Assembly: GCA_000432255.1 (NCBI GenBank) | Contig: HF989928.1 | Span: forward strand, 47,785-111,784 | DNA length: 64,000 nucleotides | Direction: 5' to 3' | Origin: Acholeplasma sp. CAG:878 | Lineage (GTDB): Bacteria > Bacillota_I > Bacilli_A > RF39 > UBA660 | Shown here: positions 1 to 8,671 of the stretch, in pieces | How the letters are laid out: each line of letters begins with the position of its first letter | Position numbering within the stretch: position 1 is the stretch's first letter | Notes under the pieces: generated by a model | Database searches by the model: none | The model's input: the letters and a program-made list of their open reading frames with translations, nothing else | Told to the model about the DNA's origin: nothing | Made by a program: the position numbers and the translations under genes

Positions 1-1290
1 TGCTTCTGTTTTTTCATTATCATTTATTATTATTTTATATTTGACTCTTTTGCCCTTTTGTAATAATTGTTTATTACCAATAACACTACGCATATTAAAA
101 TATATATTATCTTCATTATTATCTTGCTTTATAAATCCCGAATATCCATTTTTCAATATCTTATCTATTTCACCAAATAAATATTCATTATCATTTTGTT
201 CAATATATTCTCTTGCTATAGATTTTAATTGATACATATTTGGTTTTTTGGTAACATCTAAATCATATTCAGATATATAATATTGTAATTCCTCTGATAA
301 ATTCCAACCCATTAAATTTCTAAAATAAGCACACGCTTGATAATATTTTATGGCATTATCTTTTTTACCCTGCGATTCCCAACATAATCCCAAGTTATGC
401 AATAAGGTCACTTTTGTTTCATCAATTAATTCATTCTGAATAGCTTTGCAATTATACAATAAACTCTCTTCAAACTTCCCAAAGCTATAGCAAATATTTG
501 CAAGTTTATGCCATAAAAACCAGTAATTTTCTTTTTCTGCAAATTTTTTATAATTTTGAAAATCAATTTCTCTATTACTAGAAATCATACACTTTGAATA
601 TAGTATTCTACCTGTAATCCAAATTTTATTTTTATAATGAAATTTTTTAATTATTTCTAACGCTTCTTCACCAATTAAAATACATTTTTCATATTGTCCT
701 ATTTTTTCATATGACTTAACCATATTTTGATAATAAAATTCCTTGGACGATGCTTGTTCAAACTCGTCTTCTCCTATTTTTGTTGTAAAACATTCCTCAG
801 ATAATATTGTTGGATTAAGCTTTTCTAACCATTGCACAATCTTTTCTTGATTACTTCTAGATGTTAGTGAAGATGGTTTATTGTTATACACTTTTACAAC
901 TTTTTTGATAGTCAAAACATATGGTGTAAGAATTTCATTAGTTCCTTCTCTTTGTACAGAATGTTTAATAATTAATTCAGCCATTTTTATGAATTCTTCA
1001 AAGTTAGACTCATCATTATCTATATAATCTTTAATATATATGTCATATACACACCAACATAAAACCGATATTACATAACTGTTTTTTCTTATATATGAAT
1101 CTTTAGGAATTTTAGAAAACTCACTTAAAAAAATATCTGATTTATTACATTTACGCAATGAATTACCATACTCTGCAAAAAGATTATGATCATCCTTATT
1201 AGAAGAATTCCATATTTTTTTATATAATACTAACGCATCATCAAAATTTTTATTATTATAAAATTCTTTTGCTTGATTCCTTTCGTTCAT
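1..1290 (-). CDS. TPR-repeat protein with C-terminal cold-shock-like domain, 3' end cut by window edge
   Basis: The reading frame is open from an ATG at 1290 to the window edge, 430 codons with no stop. A GGGGGA stretch about 8 nt upstream can serve as ribosome binding site. The N-terminal third and the region near residues 275-330 have the amphipathic helix pairs of tetratricopeptide repeats (for example FDDALVLYKKIW near residue 16). The last 50 visible residues contain GYSGFIKQD and, a few residues on, NIYFNMRSV and a glycine-rich turn, which resembles the RNA-binding strands of a cold-shock or S1 domain. TPR is well supported, the cold-shock reading is inference. Function is not known; a scaffold that contacts RNA is only a suggestion. 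No co-directional partner is visible downstream. Confidence 0.7.
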   Translation of the reverse strand, partial: MNERNQAKEFYNNKNFDDALVLYKKIWNSSNKDDHNLFAEYGNSLRKCNKSDIFLSEFSKIPKDSYIRKNSYVISVLCWCVYDIYIKDYIDNDESNFEEFIKMAELIIKHSVQREGTNEILTPYVLTIKKVVKVYNNKPSSLTSRSNQEKIVQWLEKLNPTILSEECFTTKIGEDEFEQASSKEFYYQNMVKSYEKIGQYEKCILIGEEALEIIKKFHYKNKIWITGRILYSKCMISSNREIDFQNYKKFAEKENYWFLWHKLANICYSFGKFEESLLYNCKAIQNELIDETKVTLLHNLGLCWESQGKKDNAIKYYQACAYFRNLMGWNLSEELQYYISEYDLDVTKKPNMYQLKSIAREYIEQNDNEYLFGEIDKILKNGYSGFIKQDNNEDNIYFNMRSVIGNKQLLQKGKRVKYKIIINDNEKTEA

Positions 1291-1382
1291 AATATCAGTC
1301 CCCCACAACAACTTAATATAAGTATAACATATATCTTGCTAATTTTAATTTTTTATAGAAAATACACATCAAAAATTTTATT

Positions 1383-2294
1383 TTACAGTTCTTTAGGACA
1401 ATTTGGTTTATAATTAACATCATTAAATCCATAAACTTTTTTACAATCATTACAAATGATAGCAATAAAATCTAAACCATTAATATTGTGTCCTTCACCT
1501 TTTTCTATAACTATATTATCTCCTTTACATATAGGACAATATTTATAATCCTTTTGACTGCATGCATCTCTAACTATTTCATAACCATTATGAAAATCGT
1601 ATTTGGGAATAAATTCTCCTGTATCAACACTTTTAATTCTTCCAAACATAAACTCTAACTTATCCACAGTTTTTTCCAAATGATAATGTCCACAATACCA
1701 TTTATCATAATCTAATCTTTGCTCTACTTCATTTAGAAAATACTCCATAGATTTATCTACTGCTATTTGTGGTAAACTTAATTTAAAACTTTCTTTGGGT
1801 TCATATTTTAATGGACAAGTATGAGACAAAATTATATCAACATGTTTTCCTGAATACTTGTCTAATATATCTAATCTTTCTTGTTCAGTTAATTGTTCAT
1901 CTTTAAACCAAGGATATCCTTTACTTATCCTATAATCTTTATCAATAGAATAAGCACCACCTATTACTAAAATACTTTTACCATCGATATTATAAAGTTC
2001 TCCATTTTTAGCAAATATTAAATTAGGATATTCATCTTCTACAAATACTTTACCACCAAACATTTCTACTTCATGATAACTTGAAATGTTTTCTGGTCTT
2101 TCTTCATGATTACCTTGAATACAGAAAAATTTAAAATTATATCGTTTTAATCTTTTCTTTAACTTTTTATCATATTCGTCTAAATAATAATTAATACCCA
2201 CATAGCCTAAGATAATCATGATATCATCTTCATTTAATCCTAAATGACCGAATCTATAAAAATCTCCGTGAGTATCACCAGTTATATATAACAT
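1383..2294 (-). CDS. Calcineurin-like metallophosphatase with C-terminal zinc ribbon
   Basis: A 303-residue protein. The start is placed at the ATG at 2294 because AGAGGTG lies 6 nt upstream; an upstream in-frame GTG at 2303 falls inside that ribosome binding site. Metallophosphatase blocks are visible: GDTHGD (D7, H9), GNHEE (N62, H63), LSHTCP and GHYH near residue 202. The second block, normally GD followed by small residues, reads GYVG, so the aspartate that bridges the two metals is a tyrosine (Y31). The C-terminus carries two CxxC knuckles (CPIC and CNDC) typical of a zinc ribbon. The substrate is unknown. The family fits well; activity is doubtful without the bridging aspartate. Confidence 0.75.
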   Translation of the reverse strand: MLYITGDTHGDFYRFGHLGLNEDDIMIILGYVGINYYLDEYDKKLKKRLKRYNFKFFCIQGNHEERPENISSYHEVEMFGGKVFVEDEYPNLIFAKNGELYNIDGKSILVIGGAYSIDKDYRISKGYPWFKDEQLTEQERLDILDKYSGKHVDIILSHTCPLKYEPKESFKLSLPQIAVDKSMEYFLNEVEQRLDYDKWYCGHYHLEKTVDKLEFMFGRIKSVDTGEFIPKYDFHNGYEIVRDACSQKDYKYCPICKGDNIVIEKGEGHNINGLDFIAIICNDCKKVYGFNDVNYKPNCPKEL

Positions 2295-2374
2295 TCTTTT
2301 CACCTCTCATTTTTAAAGTAATTTGATATATCTATTATACCATCATATCCAGTAAAATAAGAAGCTTATTAAAG

Positions 2375-2677
2375 TTATACACTATGCCTAGAATTAACCA
2401 CATAATACGCGTCCTCGCCTCCTGCATTTATGTGATTAGATATCACTATAACATCTTTATCATTTCCAAAAGCATCTAATATTCTATTAACTCTATCAGT
2501 AGGATTAACCGTTTCATCACTATTTCTAGTTAGTTTAACAGGTATCCCTAGTTCCCTAAACCTATCATACATGTATTCAGATATAGCCAAAGTCATGTTT
2601 TTTTCAGTAATTCCATTACCTAATGCACCCGAATCTTCCCCACCATGACCAGCGTCTATTACAATCTTTCTATTCAT
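2375..2677 (-). pseudogene. Truncated N-acetylmuramoyl-L-alanine amidase (Amidase_3)
   Basis: About 100 residues starting at the ATG at 2677, with AGGTGA 5 nt upstream. The sequence has the zinc-binding blocks of LytC/CwlM-type amidases: DAGHGG, ITEKN and SNHINAGG. The usual domain is about 175-180 residues and carries a catalytic glutamate near its end; here the protein stops about 20 residues after SNHINAGG, so that part is missing. The last codons before the stop (around 2390-2415) are more GC-rich than the surroundings. A remnant of a peptidoglycan hydrolase is the likely reading. A working short protein cannot be excluded because the ribosome binding site is intact. Confidence 0.65.
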
Positions 2678-2723
2678 TATAATCACCTATAATAATGTAT
2701 GAAAAAAAGAAAAATAAGTTAAT

Positions 2724-2753
2724 ACAAAAAAACAGGCAACAAAATACCCGTTT
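2724..2753 (-). terminator. Rho-independent terminator after spo0A
   Basis: On the minus strand a 6-bp stem (2731-2736 with 2747-2752, one G-U pair) is followed by a run of seven T residues. It lies directly after the spo0A stop codon. Confidence 0.7.
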
Positions 2754-2756
2754 TAA

Positions 2757-3524
2757 TTAACCTCTAATTTTATGAAAATCTAGCCTTAATTTATCAGCAA
2801 CTGTAACCAAAAACTCTGAATTTGTAGGCTTTGCCTTATCAATATCAACACTATGTCCAAAAATTTCTTCCATGTAGTGCCAATTACCACGATTCCAGCT
2901 AACTTCTATAGCATGTCTTATAGCCCTTTCAACTCTAGAAACAGTTGTCTTATACTTTTCCGCTAATTCCGGATACAATTCTTTAGTTATACCACCAATT
3001 ATATCGGGATTTTCAAATATTATAGCAACTCCTTCTCTTATAAACTGATATCCTTTTATATGAGATGGTATACCTAATTCATGCAACATTTTAGTAATCG
3101 CAACTTGCAAATTAGAATTATAAAAGTCTATATTTTTATTATTATCCTTAACTTTCATACATTCTTTAATTCTTTTTGCCAAATCAACCAACTCAAAAGG
3201 CTTCAATATAAAATAACTTACTCCGTACTCCGAAACTTCTCTTATTACTTCACTAGCATTATAACTAGTTGCAACGATAACTTTCTTATCGATACCATTT
3301 TCACGCATTTTTTCTAAAATATAAATACCATCTTTTTTAGGCATAATAAGGTCTAACACAATAACATCATACTCATTTATTTTATTAGTTATTACTTCAA
3401 ATCCTTCTAATCCATCATAGGCACTTAAAACGATATCAATCTCGTCATTATCCTTAAAATATTCTTTTACAGCATCAACCAATTTGACATTATCGTCAAT
3501 CATCAAAACTTTGATTTTTTGCAT
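2757..3524 (-). CDS. spo0A: Stage 0 sporulation response regulator Spo0A
   Basis: 255 residues. Residues 1-120 are a receiver domain with acidic pair D10-D11, phospho-acceptor D58 in VLDLIMP and the lysine in LKPF. Residues about 145-250 match the Spo0A DNA-binding domain, with the recognition-helix region TVSRVERAIRHAIE and the stretch SWNRGN. Spo0A is the master regulator of entry into sporulation and binds 0A boxes when phosphorylated. The ATG is preceded by AGAAGGAG at 7 nt. The gene is transcribed alone and ends in its own terminator. It fits with the other spore genes in the window. No SpoIVB neighbour is seen nearby. Confidence 0.96.
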   Translation of the reverse strand: MQKIKVLMIDDNVKLVDAVKEYFKDNDEIDIVLSAYDGLEGFEVITNKINEYDVIVLDLIMPKKDGIYILEKMRENGIDKKVIVATSYNASEVIREVSEYGVSYFILKPFELVDLAKRIKECMKVKDNNKNIDFYNSNLQVAITKMLHELGIPSHIKGYQFIREGVAIIFENPDIIGGITKELYPELAEKYKTTVSRVERAIRHAIEVSWNRGNWHYMEEIFGHSVDIDKAKPTNSEFLVTVADKLRLDFHKIRG

Positions 3525-3623
3525 AACTATCTCCTTCTATTGTACTGCTAGAATTATTATATAACATTATTGAATTTTTGCATAGAGTAAGATTTATCTA
3601 GTTATGTCATATTGTGTCAAGTA

Positions 3624-4283
3624 TTAACATTTATTGTCGATTACAATTTTAATTAAATCTTTTAATTTTTCAGGAACAACAGCACTTCTACTAACAAGCA
3701 GACCATCGCATAATTTTACAATATCATTAATATTATTTATATTAACATTCCCACCATATAACACTTTATTTATACCTTGTTCTTTGATAAAACTAATTGT
3801 TTCATCAAGCATTTTTAAATCTAGTTCTTTAACTTCAAGTGGTTCGAAAGCAACTATTACATCACTTCGATTAATTCCTTTTAAACATTCATCTATTTGC
3901 TTTAACAATTCATTTTTCAAAAAATTATCGCCAATACATAAAATAGGTATTAAATTATTTTTTAAGCAACTTTTAATTTTTTTATTTATAATTTCATTTG
4001 TTTCATTAAATAATTTTCGTCTTTCGCTATGACCTACAATAGCATATTCTAATCCTATACTTTTAGCAAGAAAAGAAGATACTTCTCCCGTGTAAGCACC
4101 AACATCTTCATAAAATATATTTTGAATACCAACCTTGTATCCTTTATTTAAAAAATAAGAAATATAAATATTAGAAGGACAAATAACAACTTTAGGATTT
4201 TTTACATCATCTAATTCTTTAACAAATTTTAAAGTTTCATGGAAATCCATATACATTTTTAAATTAGCTACTAAAAGTTTCAT
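3624..4283 (-). CDS. tpiA: Triosephosphate isomerase, divergent short form
   Basis: 219 residues, against about 250 for the family. It keeps the catalytic lysine (K9 in NLKM), histidine (H85 in VGHSERR) and glutamate (E147 in AFEP). The phosphate-gripping loop 6, normally PVWAIGTG, is replaced by PLEVKELD. The glycine pair that normally contacts phosphate near the C-terminus (LVGGAS in typical enzymes) reads LVSRSA. The ATG overlaps the pgk stop as ATGA, so the two glycolytic genes are translationally coupled. Context supports glycolytic interconversion of dihydroxyacetone phosphate and glyceraldehyde 3-phosphate, but the loop changes make full activity uncertain. Confidence 0.85.
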   Translation of the reverse strand: MKLLVANLKMYMDFHETLKFVKELDDVKNPKVVICPSNIYISYFLNKGYKVGIQNIFYEDVGAYTGEVSSFLAKSIGLEYAIVGHSERRKLFNETNEIINKKIKSCLKNNLIPILCIGDNFLKNELLKQIDECLKGINRSDVIVAFEPLEVKELDLKMLDETISFIKEQGINKVLYGGNVNINNINDIVKLCDGLLVSRSAVVPEKLKDLIKIVIDNKC

Positions 4284-5440
4284 TTAATTGCCTTCAATCC
4301 AACTAGTTTCTTACCTTCAAGTAAAACTAAAGTTGCCCCACCACCGGTTGAAATATGACTAAAAGCGGAAGTATAACCAAATTCATTGATAGCAGCTGCT
4401 GTATCCCCACCACCAGCTATTTTTAAAGCGTCAATTTTACTTAATATTTCACACAACTTCCTAGTTCCATTACTAAATTGTTTTACTTCAAACATTCCAA
4501 CTGGTCCATTCCATATAATTGTTTTGCTTTCTAAAAGATACTGTTTAAATAATTTAATCGTTCTAGAACCAATATCAAAGCCCATTTCATCTTCTTTTAT
4601 TTCATTAATAAAACATTCTATTCCTTCATCATTTTTAGTTTTTGCTTTAATTACATCAATTGGCAATATAATTTTTTCAGGATATTCATCCAAAATTCTT
4701 TTACAAAATTCTATGTTATCATTATCAACTAACGATGAACCAACACTAAAGCCAAAGGCTTTAATAAATGTAAAAGCCATCCCACCACCTATTAAAATAT
4801 AATCAGCTTTTTTTACTAAATTTTCAATTACACCTATTTTATCACTCACCTTAGCCCCACCAAGTATAACAACAAAAGGTCTTTTAGGTTTTTTTAAAGC
4901 ATTGTTGATTGTTTTTAATTCATTTTCCATCAAAAATCCAATTCCTGATTCTATATTACTAGATATTCCTAAATTGGAAGCATGTGCTCTATGTGAAGTT
5001 CCAAATGCATCATTGATAAATAAATCACCTAAAGAAGCCCAATATTTCCCAAGTTCATAATCGTTATTACTTTCCAATTTACCATTTAAATCCTCAAATC
5101 TAGTATTTTCCATTAAAACTATTTTATTTTCTTTTATGGCCTTTTCTAGTTTACCTCCTCTAGTAAAAGGAACAAAAGTAACTTTTTCGTTAATTAATTC
5201 TTCTATTCTTTTAGCTACCGGTCTAAGTGTATACTTTACTTTATCACTTTCTTCTTTCACTTTTCCAAGGTGACTCATTATAACTACATTAGCACCATTC
5301 GTAATAGCATATTCTATTGTTTTAATGCTTTGTTTTATTCTAAAATCATCCATTATTTTTCCATTTTCAATTGGTACATTTAAATCTGCTCTTATGATTA
5401 CAGTTTTTCCTTTTAAATCAAAATCTTTAATTGTTTTCAT
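4280..5440 (-). CDS. pgk: Phosphoglycerate kinase
   Basis: 386 residues from the ATG at 5440, which has AAGAGGT about 5 nt upstream; the frame runs on upstream without a plausible start. Signature sequences are RADLNVP near the N-terminus, SHLGK, NDAFGTSHRAHAS, the hinge region LGGAKVSDKI and the nucleotide-binding GGGDTAAA near the C-terminus. It converts 1,3-bisphosphoglycerate and ADP to 3-phosphoglycerate and ATP in the cytoplasm. It forms a coupled pair with tpiA; gap and eno lie elsewhere in the window. Nothing unusual is seen in its active-site motifs. Confidence 0.97.
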   Translation of the reverse strand: MKTIKDFDLKGKTVIIRADLNVPIENGKIMDDFRIKQSIKTIEYAITNGANVVIMSHLGKVKEESDKVKYTLRPVAKRIEELINEKVTFVPFTRGGKLEKAIKENKIVLMENTRFEDLNGKLESNNDYELGKYWASLGDLFINDAFGTSHRAHASNLGISSNIESGIGFLMENELKTINNALKKPKRPFVVILGGAKVSDKIGVIENLVKKADYILIGGGMAFTFIKAFGFSVGSSLVDNDNIEFCKRILDEYPEKIILPIDVIKAKTKNDEGIECFINEIKEDEMGFDIGSRTIKLFKQYLLESKTIIWNGPVGMFEVKQFSNGTRKLCEILSKIDALKIAGGGDTAAAINEFGYTSAFSHISTGGGATLVLLEGKKLVGLKAIK

Positions 5441-5592
5441 AAATACCTCTTTTCTTAATATTATTATAACATTTTTATCAATAATTATTTGGTTTATTAA
5501 ACTTTGTTGTCTTTTGGTTGTCATTTTTTAAAAAACAATTTTAATTATTGTAATTTTTAAATTAATAATATATAATGTTCTTGGTGATTTCG

Positions 5593-6297
5593 ATGGAAAG
5601 ATTACAAAAAGTTATAGCAAACAGCGGTTATTGTTCTAGAAGAAAAGCAGAAGAATTAATTAAAAATGGAAAAGTAATGGTTAATGGAAAAAAAATAGAA
5701 GAATTAGGTTTTAAAGTTGATGGAAATGATATTATAACTGTTGAAAATAAAATTTTAAAAAAAGAAAATAAGGAATATATTTTACTTTACAAGCCAAGAG
5801 GTGTTGTTACAACTACTAGTGATGAAAAAGGAAGAAAAACAGTATTAGATTTAATAGAAACAAACAAAAGATTATACCCTGTTGGAAGATTAGATTATGA
5901 TACATCAGGGTTATTATTGCTAACTAATGATGGTGAATTAACAAACATACTAATTCATCCAAAAAATGAAATAGATAAAGTGTATATTGCAAAAATAAAT
6001 GGAATTATGAATGGTTTTGAAATTAAAACACTAGAAAAAGGTGTTTTAATAGATGGTAAGAAAACCGCACCTTGTAAAGTAAAAGTTAGAAAAAAAGAAA
6101 AAGATTCTTCAATTATAGAATTAACTATTCACGAAGGAAAAAACCATCAAGTGAAAAAAATGTTTGAAACAATTGGATTTAAAGTTTTAAAACTAAAAAG
6201 AGAAAAATTGGCATTTTTAAATTTATCAGGTCTAAAACCTGGAGAATACCGTTATTTATCGATTAAAGAAGTTAAAATGTTATACAGTTTAAAATAA
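5593..6297 (+). CDS. rluB: 23S rRNA pseudouridine synthase, RluB/RsuA family
   Basis: 234 residues from the ATG at 5593 (GGTGA about 6 nt upstream); an upstream in-frame ATG at 5575 has no ribosome binding site. Residues 1-45 are an S4 RNA-binding domain (ERLQKVIANSGYCSRRKAEEL). The catalytic motif GRLDYDTSGLLLLTNDGE contains the essential aspartate. The RsuA/RluB/E/F family makes single pseudouridines in rRNA; RluB modifies 23S rRNA at position 2605 in E. coli. The exact site is inferred from length and the Gram-positive norm. It converges on alr with a shared terminator. Confidence 0.88.
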   Translation: MERLQKVIANSGYCSRRKAEELIKNGKVMVNGKKIEELGFKVDGNDIITVENKILKKENKEYILLYKPRGVVTTTSDEKGRKTVLDLIETNKRLYPVGRLDYDTSGLLLLTNDGELTNILIHPKNEIDKVYIAKINGIMNGFEIKTLEKGVLIDGKKTAPCKVKVRKKEKDSSIIELTIHEGKNHQVKKMFETIGFKVLKLKREKLAFLNLSGLKPGEYRYLSIKEVKMLYSLK

Positions 6298-6326
6298 AAG
6301 TTGAAATAAATTTATTTCAACTTTTA
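6296..6326. terminator. Bidirectional terminator between rluB and alr
   Basis: A near-perfect inverted repeat (AAAAGTTGAAATAAA with its complement) has a T-run on either strand. It contains the alr stop codon, so the last alr codons form part of the hairpin. Confidence 0.8.
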
Positions 6327-7366
6327 TACACTCTTGCGACTCTTTTAGAAACACCACATATAAGTTCATAAGGAATTGTGTTTAAATAATTACTCAAATA
6401 TTTAATATGTTCTATATCTTTATAAATATAGACCTTAGAATGCAAATTAACAGAATCGTCTATTTTAACCATTAACATATCCATACATATAGTACCAATT
6501 ATTTGGTATTTTTTATTATTAATATAAACATATGAACCAGTCATTTTTCTATTTATTCCATCAGCATAACCAATTGATACAATACCAATTTTAATGTCAC
6601 TGTCAGCTTTATATGTACCATTATAACTTACAATTTCACCCTTTTTAACTGTTTTTATTTCAATTATTTCACTTATCAAACTAAAGGTATTAGAAAAATC
6701 TAGATTGCCAGTAAGTCCATACATAATAATACCTAATCTACAACCATTACAAAAAGGAATTTTTGGATAATTAATTAATGTATCACTTTGCGCGATGTGA
6801 ACAATTGGTATTTTACTTAAATCAATATCCTTAGTAATTTCTATAAATTTATCAATTTGTTTTTTTGTGTTTTCTTTATTTGAACCCTCATAAATATGTG
6901 TAAAAATACCTTTTAAATTTAAATTACTATTTTTAATTTCGTTAATTATTTGATTAAATTCATCTTTTTCTTTAATTCCTAATCTATTCATTCCAGTATC
7001 TATCTTTAAATGAATATTCAAATTATAATTTTTAATTTTATTAAAATAATCATAATTAGTTACTGTTACATCAATATTATTTTTTTCACAAATTTTCAAG
7101 TATTTTTCATTTATTATACCTAAACATAAGATAGGAATATTGAATTTTTTTCTTATTACTAAAGCTTCATCTAATGATGATACTGCTAAATAATTACACC
7201 CACCATCAATAATTGATTTTACAACTCTTAATCCATAATGACCATAAGAATCTGCTTTAACAACACCTATATAATATTTATAATCATTATATTTATTAAT
7301 TACCTTTTTTATATTGTTACTTATATTAGTTAAATTAATACAAGCATAAGTATTTCTATAAGACAT
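6317..7366 (-). CDS. alr: Alanine racemase
   Basis: 349 residues. The PLP lysine is K37 in VVKADSYGH, and the C-terminal beta domain shows GYADG with the second catalytic tyrosine region, followed by GTICMDM. The enzyme interconverts L- and D-alanine for peptidoglycan. The ATG has GGTGAG 5 nt upstream. Length is slightly under the usual 370-390, with no missing motif. It is monocistronic and convergent with rluB. A spore-specific paralogue (yncD type) is possible but nothing in the sequence points to it. Confidence 0.93.
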   Translation of the reverse strand: MSYRNTYACINLTNISNNIKKVINKYNDYKYYIGVVKADSYGHYGLRVVKSIIDGGCNYLAVSSLDEALVIRKKFNIPILCLGIINEKYLKICEKNNIDVTVTNYDYFNKIKNYNLNIHLKIDTGMNRLGIKEKDEFNQIINEIKNSNLNLKGIFTHIYEGSNKENTKKQIDKFIEITKDIDLSKIPIVHIAQSDTLINYPKIPFCNGCRLGIIMYGLTGNLDFSNTFSLISEIIEIKTVKKGEIVSYNGTYKADSDIKIGIVSIGYADGINRKMTGSYVYINNKKYQIIGTICMDMLMVKIDDSVNLHSKVYIYKDIEHIKYLSNYLNTIPYELICGVSKRVARVYKS

Positions 7367-7415
7367 AATCTCACCACTTTAATTATATTCAAAAACAAAC
7401 AAAAAAACCAAATTA

Positions 7416-7607
7416 TTAGTTTTCTTCTACTTCTATAGCTTCAGTAGGACAATTCTCTGCAGCGTCGCGTACATCATCATATAGATTTTTTTCTATATCT
7501 TCCTTTATAACACGAGCAACTCCATCTTCTAAATCAAACACCTCATCACAAATTGCTTGGCAACTTCCGCAACCAATACATCTATCTTCTATAACTTTAG
7601 CTTTCAT
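7416..7607 (-). CDS. Single-cluster 4Fe-4S ferredoxin
   Basis: 63 residues. Cysteines C10, C13 and C16 in CIGCGSC plus the distal CP pair (NCPTEA near residue 53) give one 4Fe-4S cluster; the rest is acidic. It resembles the small ferredoxins of Bacilli (Fer type) that carry one electron in cytoplasmic redox reactions. GAGGAGG stands before the ATG. It is a single gene with no redox partner next to it. Confidence 0.9.
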   Translation of the reverse strand: MKAKVIEDRCIGCGSCQAICDEVFDLEDGVARVIKEDIEKNLYDDVRDAAENCPTEAIEVEEN

Positions 7608-7717
7608 ACTATTCCTCCTCGTAAATAATTATAGATAATTTATAATAAAAATGCAAGTAATTATTTGAAAAAAATGTAAAGTGTGGTATTATTATTATAT
7701 AACATTGGGGTGAGATA

Positions 7718-8401
7718 ATGCCAAGTAGAATGGAAAGATATTATCAAGCAGATGAGCGAATTCAAAAAAGAAGTAATAAAAATAAAAGTTTATACGATTC
7801 TTTATATGAAGGAGCAGAATATTCAAATGTTGAAGGAATTTCAATAATTGAAAAAAATGAAAGCGTTGATATAGAAAAAATAAAAGAACTTTTAAATTAT
7901 GACAAAAAAAAGGAAGAACAAAAACCACAAACACCAGCTAGAGTTTATGAAGAACCTAAAATTGTTGAAGAAAAAAACTATGATTTAAAAGATTTTTTGG
8001 CTCAAGCAAAACAAGATAGACCAGAAAAAAAAGAATTAGCAAATACTCAATACAACATTTTAAAAAATATCGATTTAACTAAAAATTACAATGAAAAAGC
8101 AACTGAAGATGAACTAAAAAAAATGATTGAATCAATCACTTCTAATAATCAAACTGGTGATTTATTTGATGATTTAAAAACAATTCATAGTCCAAATTTA
8201 AAAGAAGAAGTTGAGGAAGAAATGGATAAATCGTTATTTACTTCAAGTTTAGGGTTTACTTCAAAAGATTTTGAAGATTTAAACGACATAAAACACGAAG
8301 TTAAGAAAAACGGAATATTAGTTAAAATACTTTTGTTTGTATTTTTAGTTATTATTGTTACATCATGTATATTTTTGGGCTATAGTTTTTTTAACAAATA
8401 G
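7718..8401 (+). CDS. Unknown protein with C-terminal membrane anchor
   Basis: 227 residues, not recognised. Residues 1-200 are highly charged and Lys/Glu-rich with predicted helices and long low-complexity linkers. A single hydrophobic segment near residues 203-223 (ILLFVFLVIIVTSCIFLGYSF) ends a few residues before the stop, so the bulk should face the cytoplasm as in tail-anchored proteins. The ATG is preceded by GGGGTGAG at 4 nt. Shape alone recalls division or cytoskeleton adaptor proteins, but no homology is claimed. The structured RNA region begins right after its stop. Confidence 0.75.
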   Translation: MPSRMERYYQADERIQKRSNKNKSLYDSLYEGAEYSNVEGISIIEKNESVDIEKIKELLNYDKKKEEQKPQTPARVYEEPKIVEEKNYDLKDFLAQAKQDRPEKKELANTQYNILKNIDLTKNYNEKATEDELKKMIESITSNNQTGDLFDDLKTIHSPNLKEEVEEEMDKSLFTSSLGFTSKDFEDLNDIKHEVKKNGILVKILLFVFLVIIVTSCIFLGYSFFNK

Positions 8402-8411
8402 GAGGAAGGTT

Positions 8412-8645
8412 GAAAATAATAGTTGTTAGCAAGCATTGACTGAAAATCTCTATTCTAAAACTAGGAAATTGTTTACCAAAGATAAGGTTCCGTGCTCTTA
8501 AATATAGATATGAAATCTTATGGCACACTCATTTGTACTCCAGAGATAATCGACACATATAAATATACGGGTTTAAGAAACTAGTCTTAACACCTCTCAG
8601 TTTCCTTGCTCTTTAGTATACCTGATAACAATTTACTATTATAAC
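8412..8645 (+). ncRNA. Candidate structured non-coding RNA, family not identified
   Basis: No convincing gene lies between 8402 and 8833, but long-range pairing is strong. ATAATAG (8416-8422) pairs with CTATTAT (8636-8642), TTGTTA (8423-8428) with TAACAA (8626-8631), GCAAG (8429-8433) with CTTGC (8605-8609) and ACTGA (8439-8443) with TCAGT (8597-8601). Internal hairpins include GTGC/GCAC (8492-8495, 8523-8526) and TTAAGA/TCTTAA (8573-8590). The nested closing stems make a roughly 235-nt folded RNA. Base composition is less AT-rich than ordinary spacers. I cannot match it to tmRNA, RNase P, SRP RNA or a T-box. The strand is chosen from gene context; the stems alone do not settle it. Confidence 0.55.
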
Positions 8646-8671
8646 AAAGAATAAATAATTATTATATATTT

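Noticed and set aside
2295..2303. Upstream GTG start for the metallophosphatase
   Set aside because: The GTG lies within the AGAGGTG ribosome binding site of the ATG at 2294.
3630..3645. A 0A box near the end of tpiA
   Set aside because: TTGTCGATT matches only part of the consensus, is within coding sequence and has no nearby promoter.
5441..5524. 28-residue N-terminal extension of phosphoglycerate kinase
   Set aside because: No ribosome binding site or family similarity; the ATG at 5440 has AAGAGGT and begins the conserved protein.
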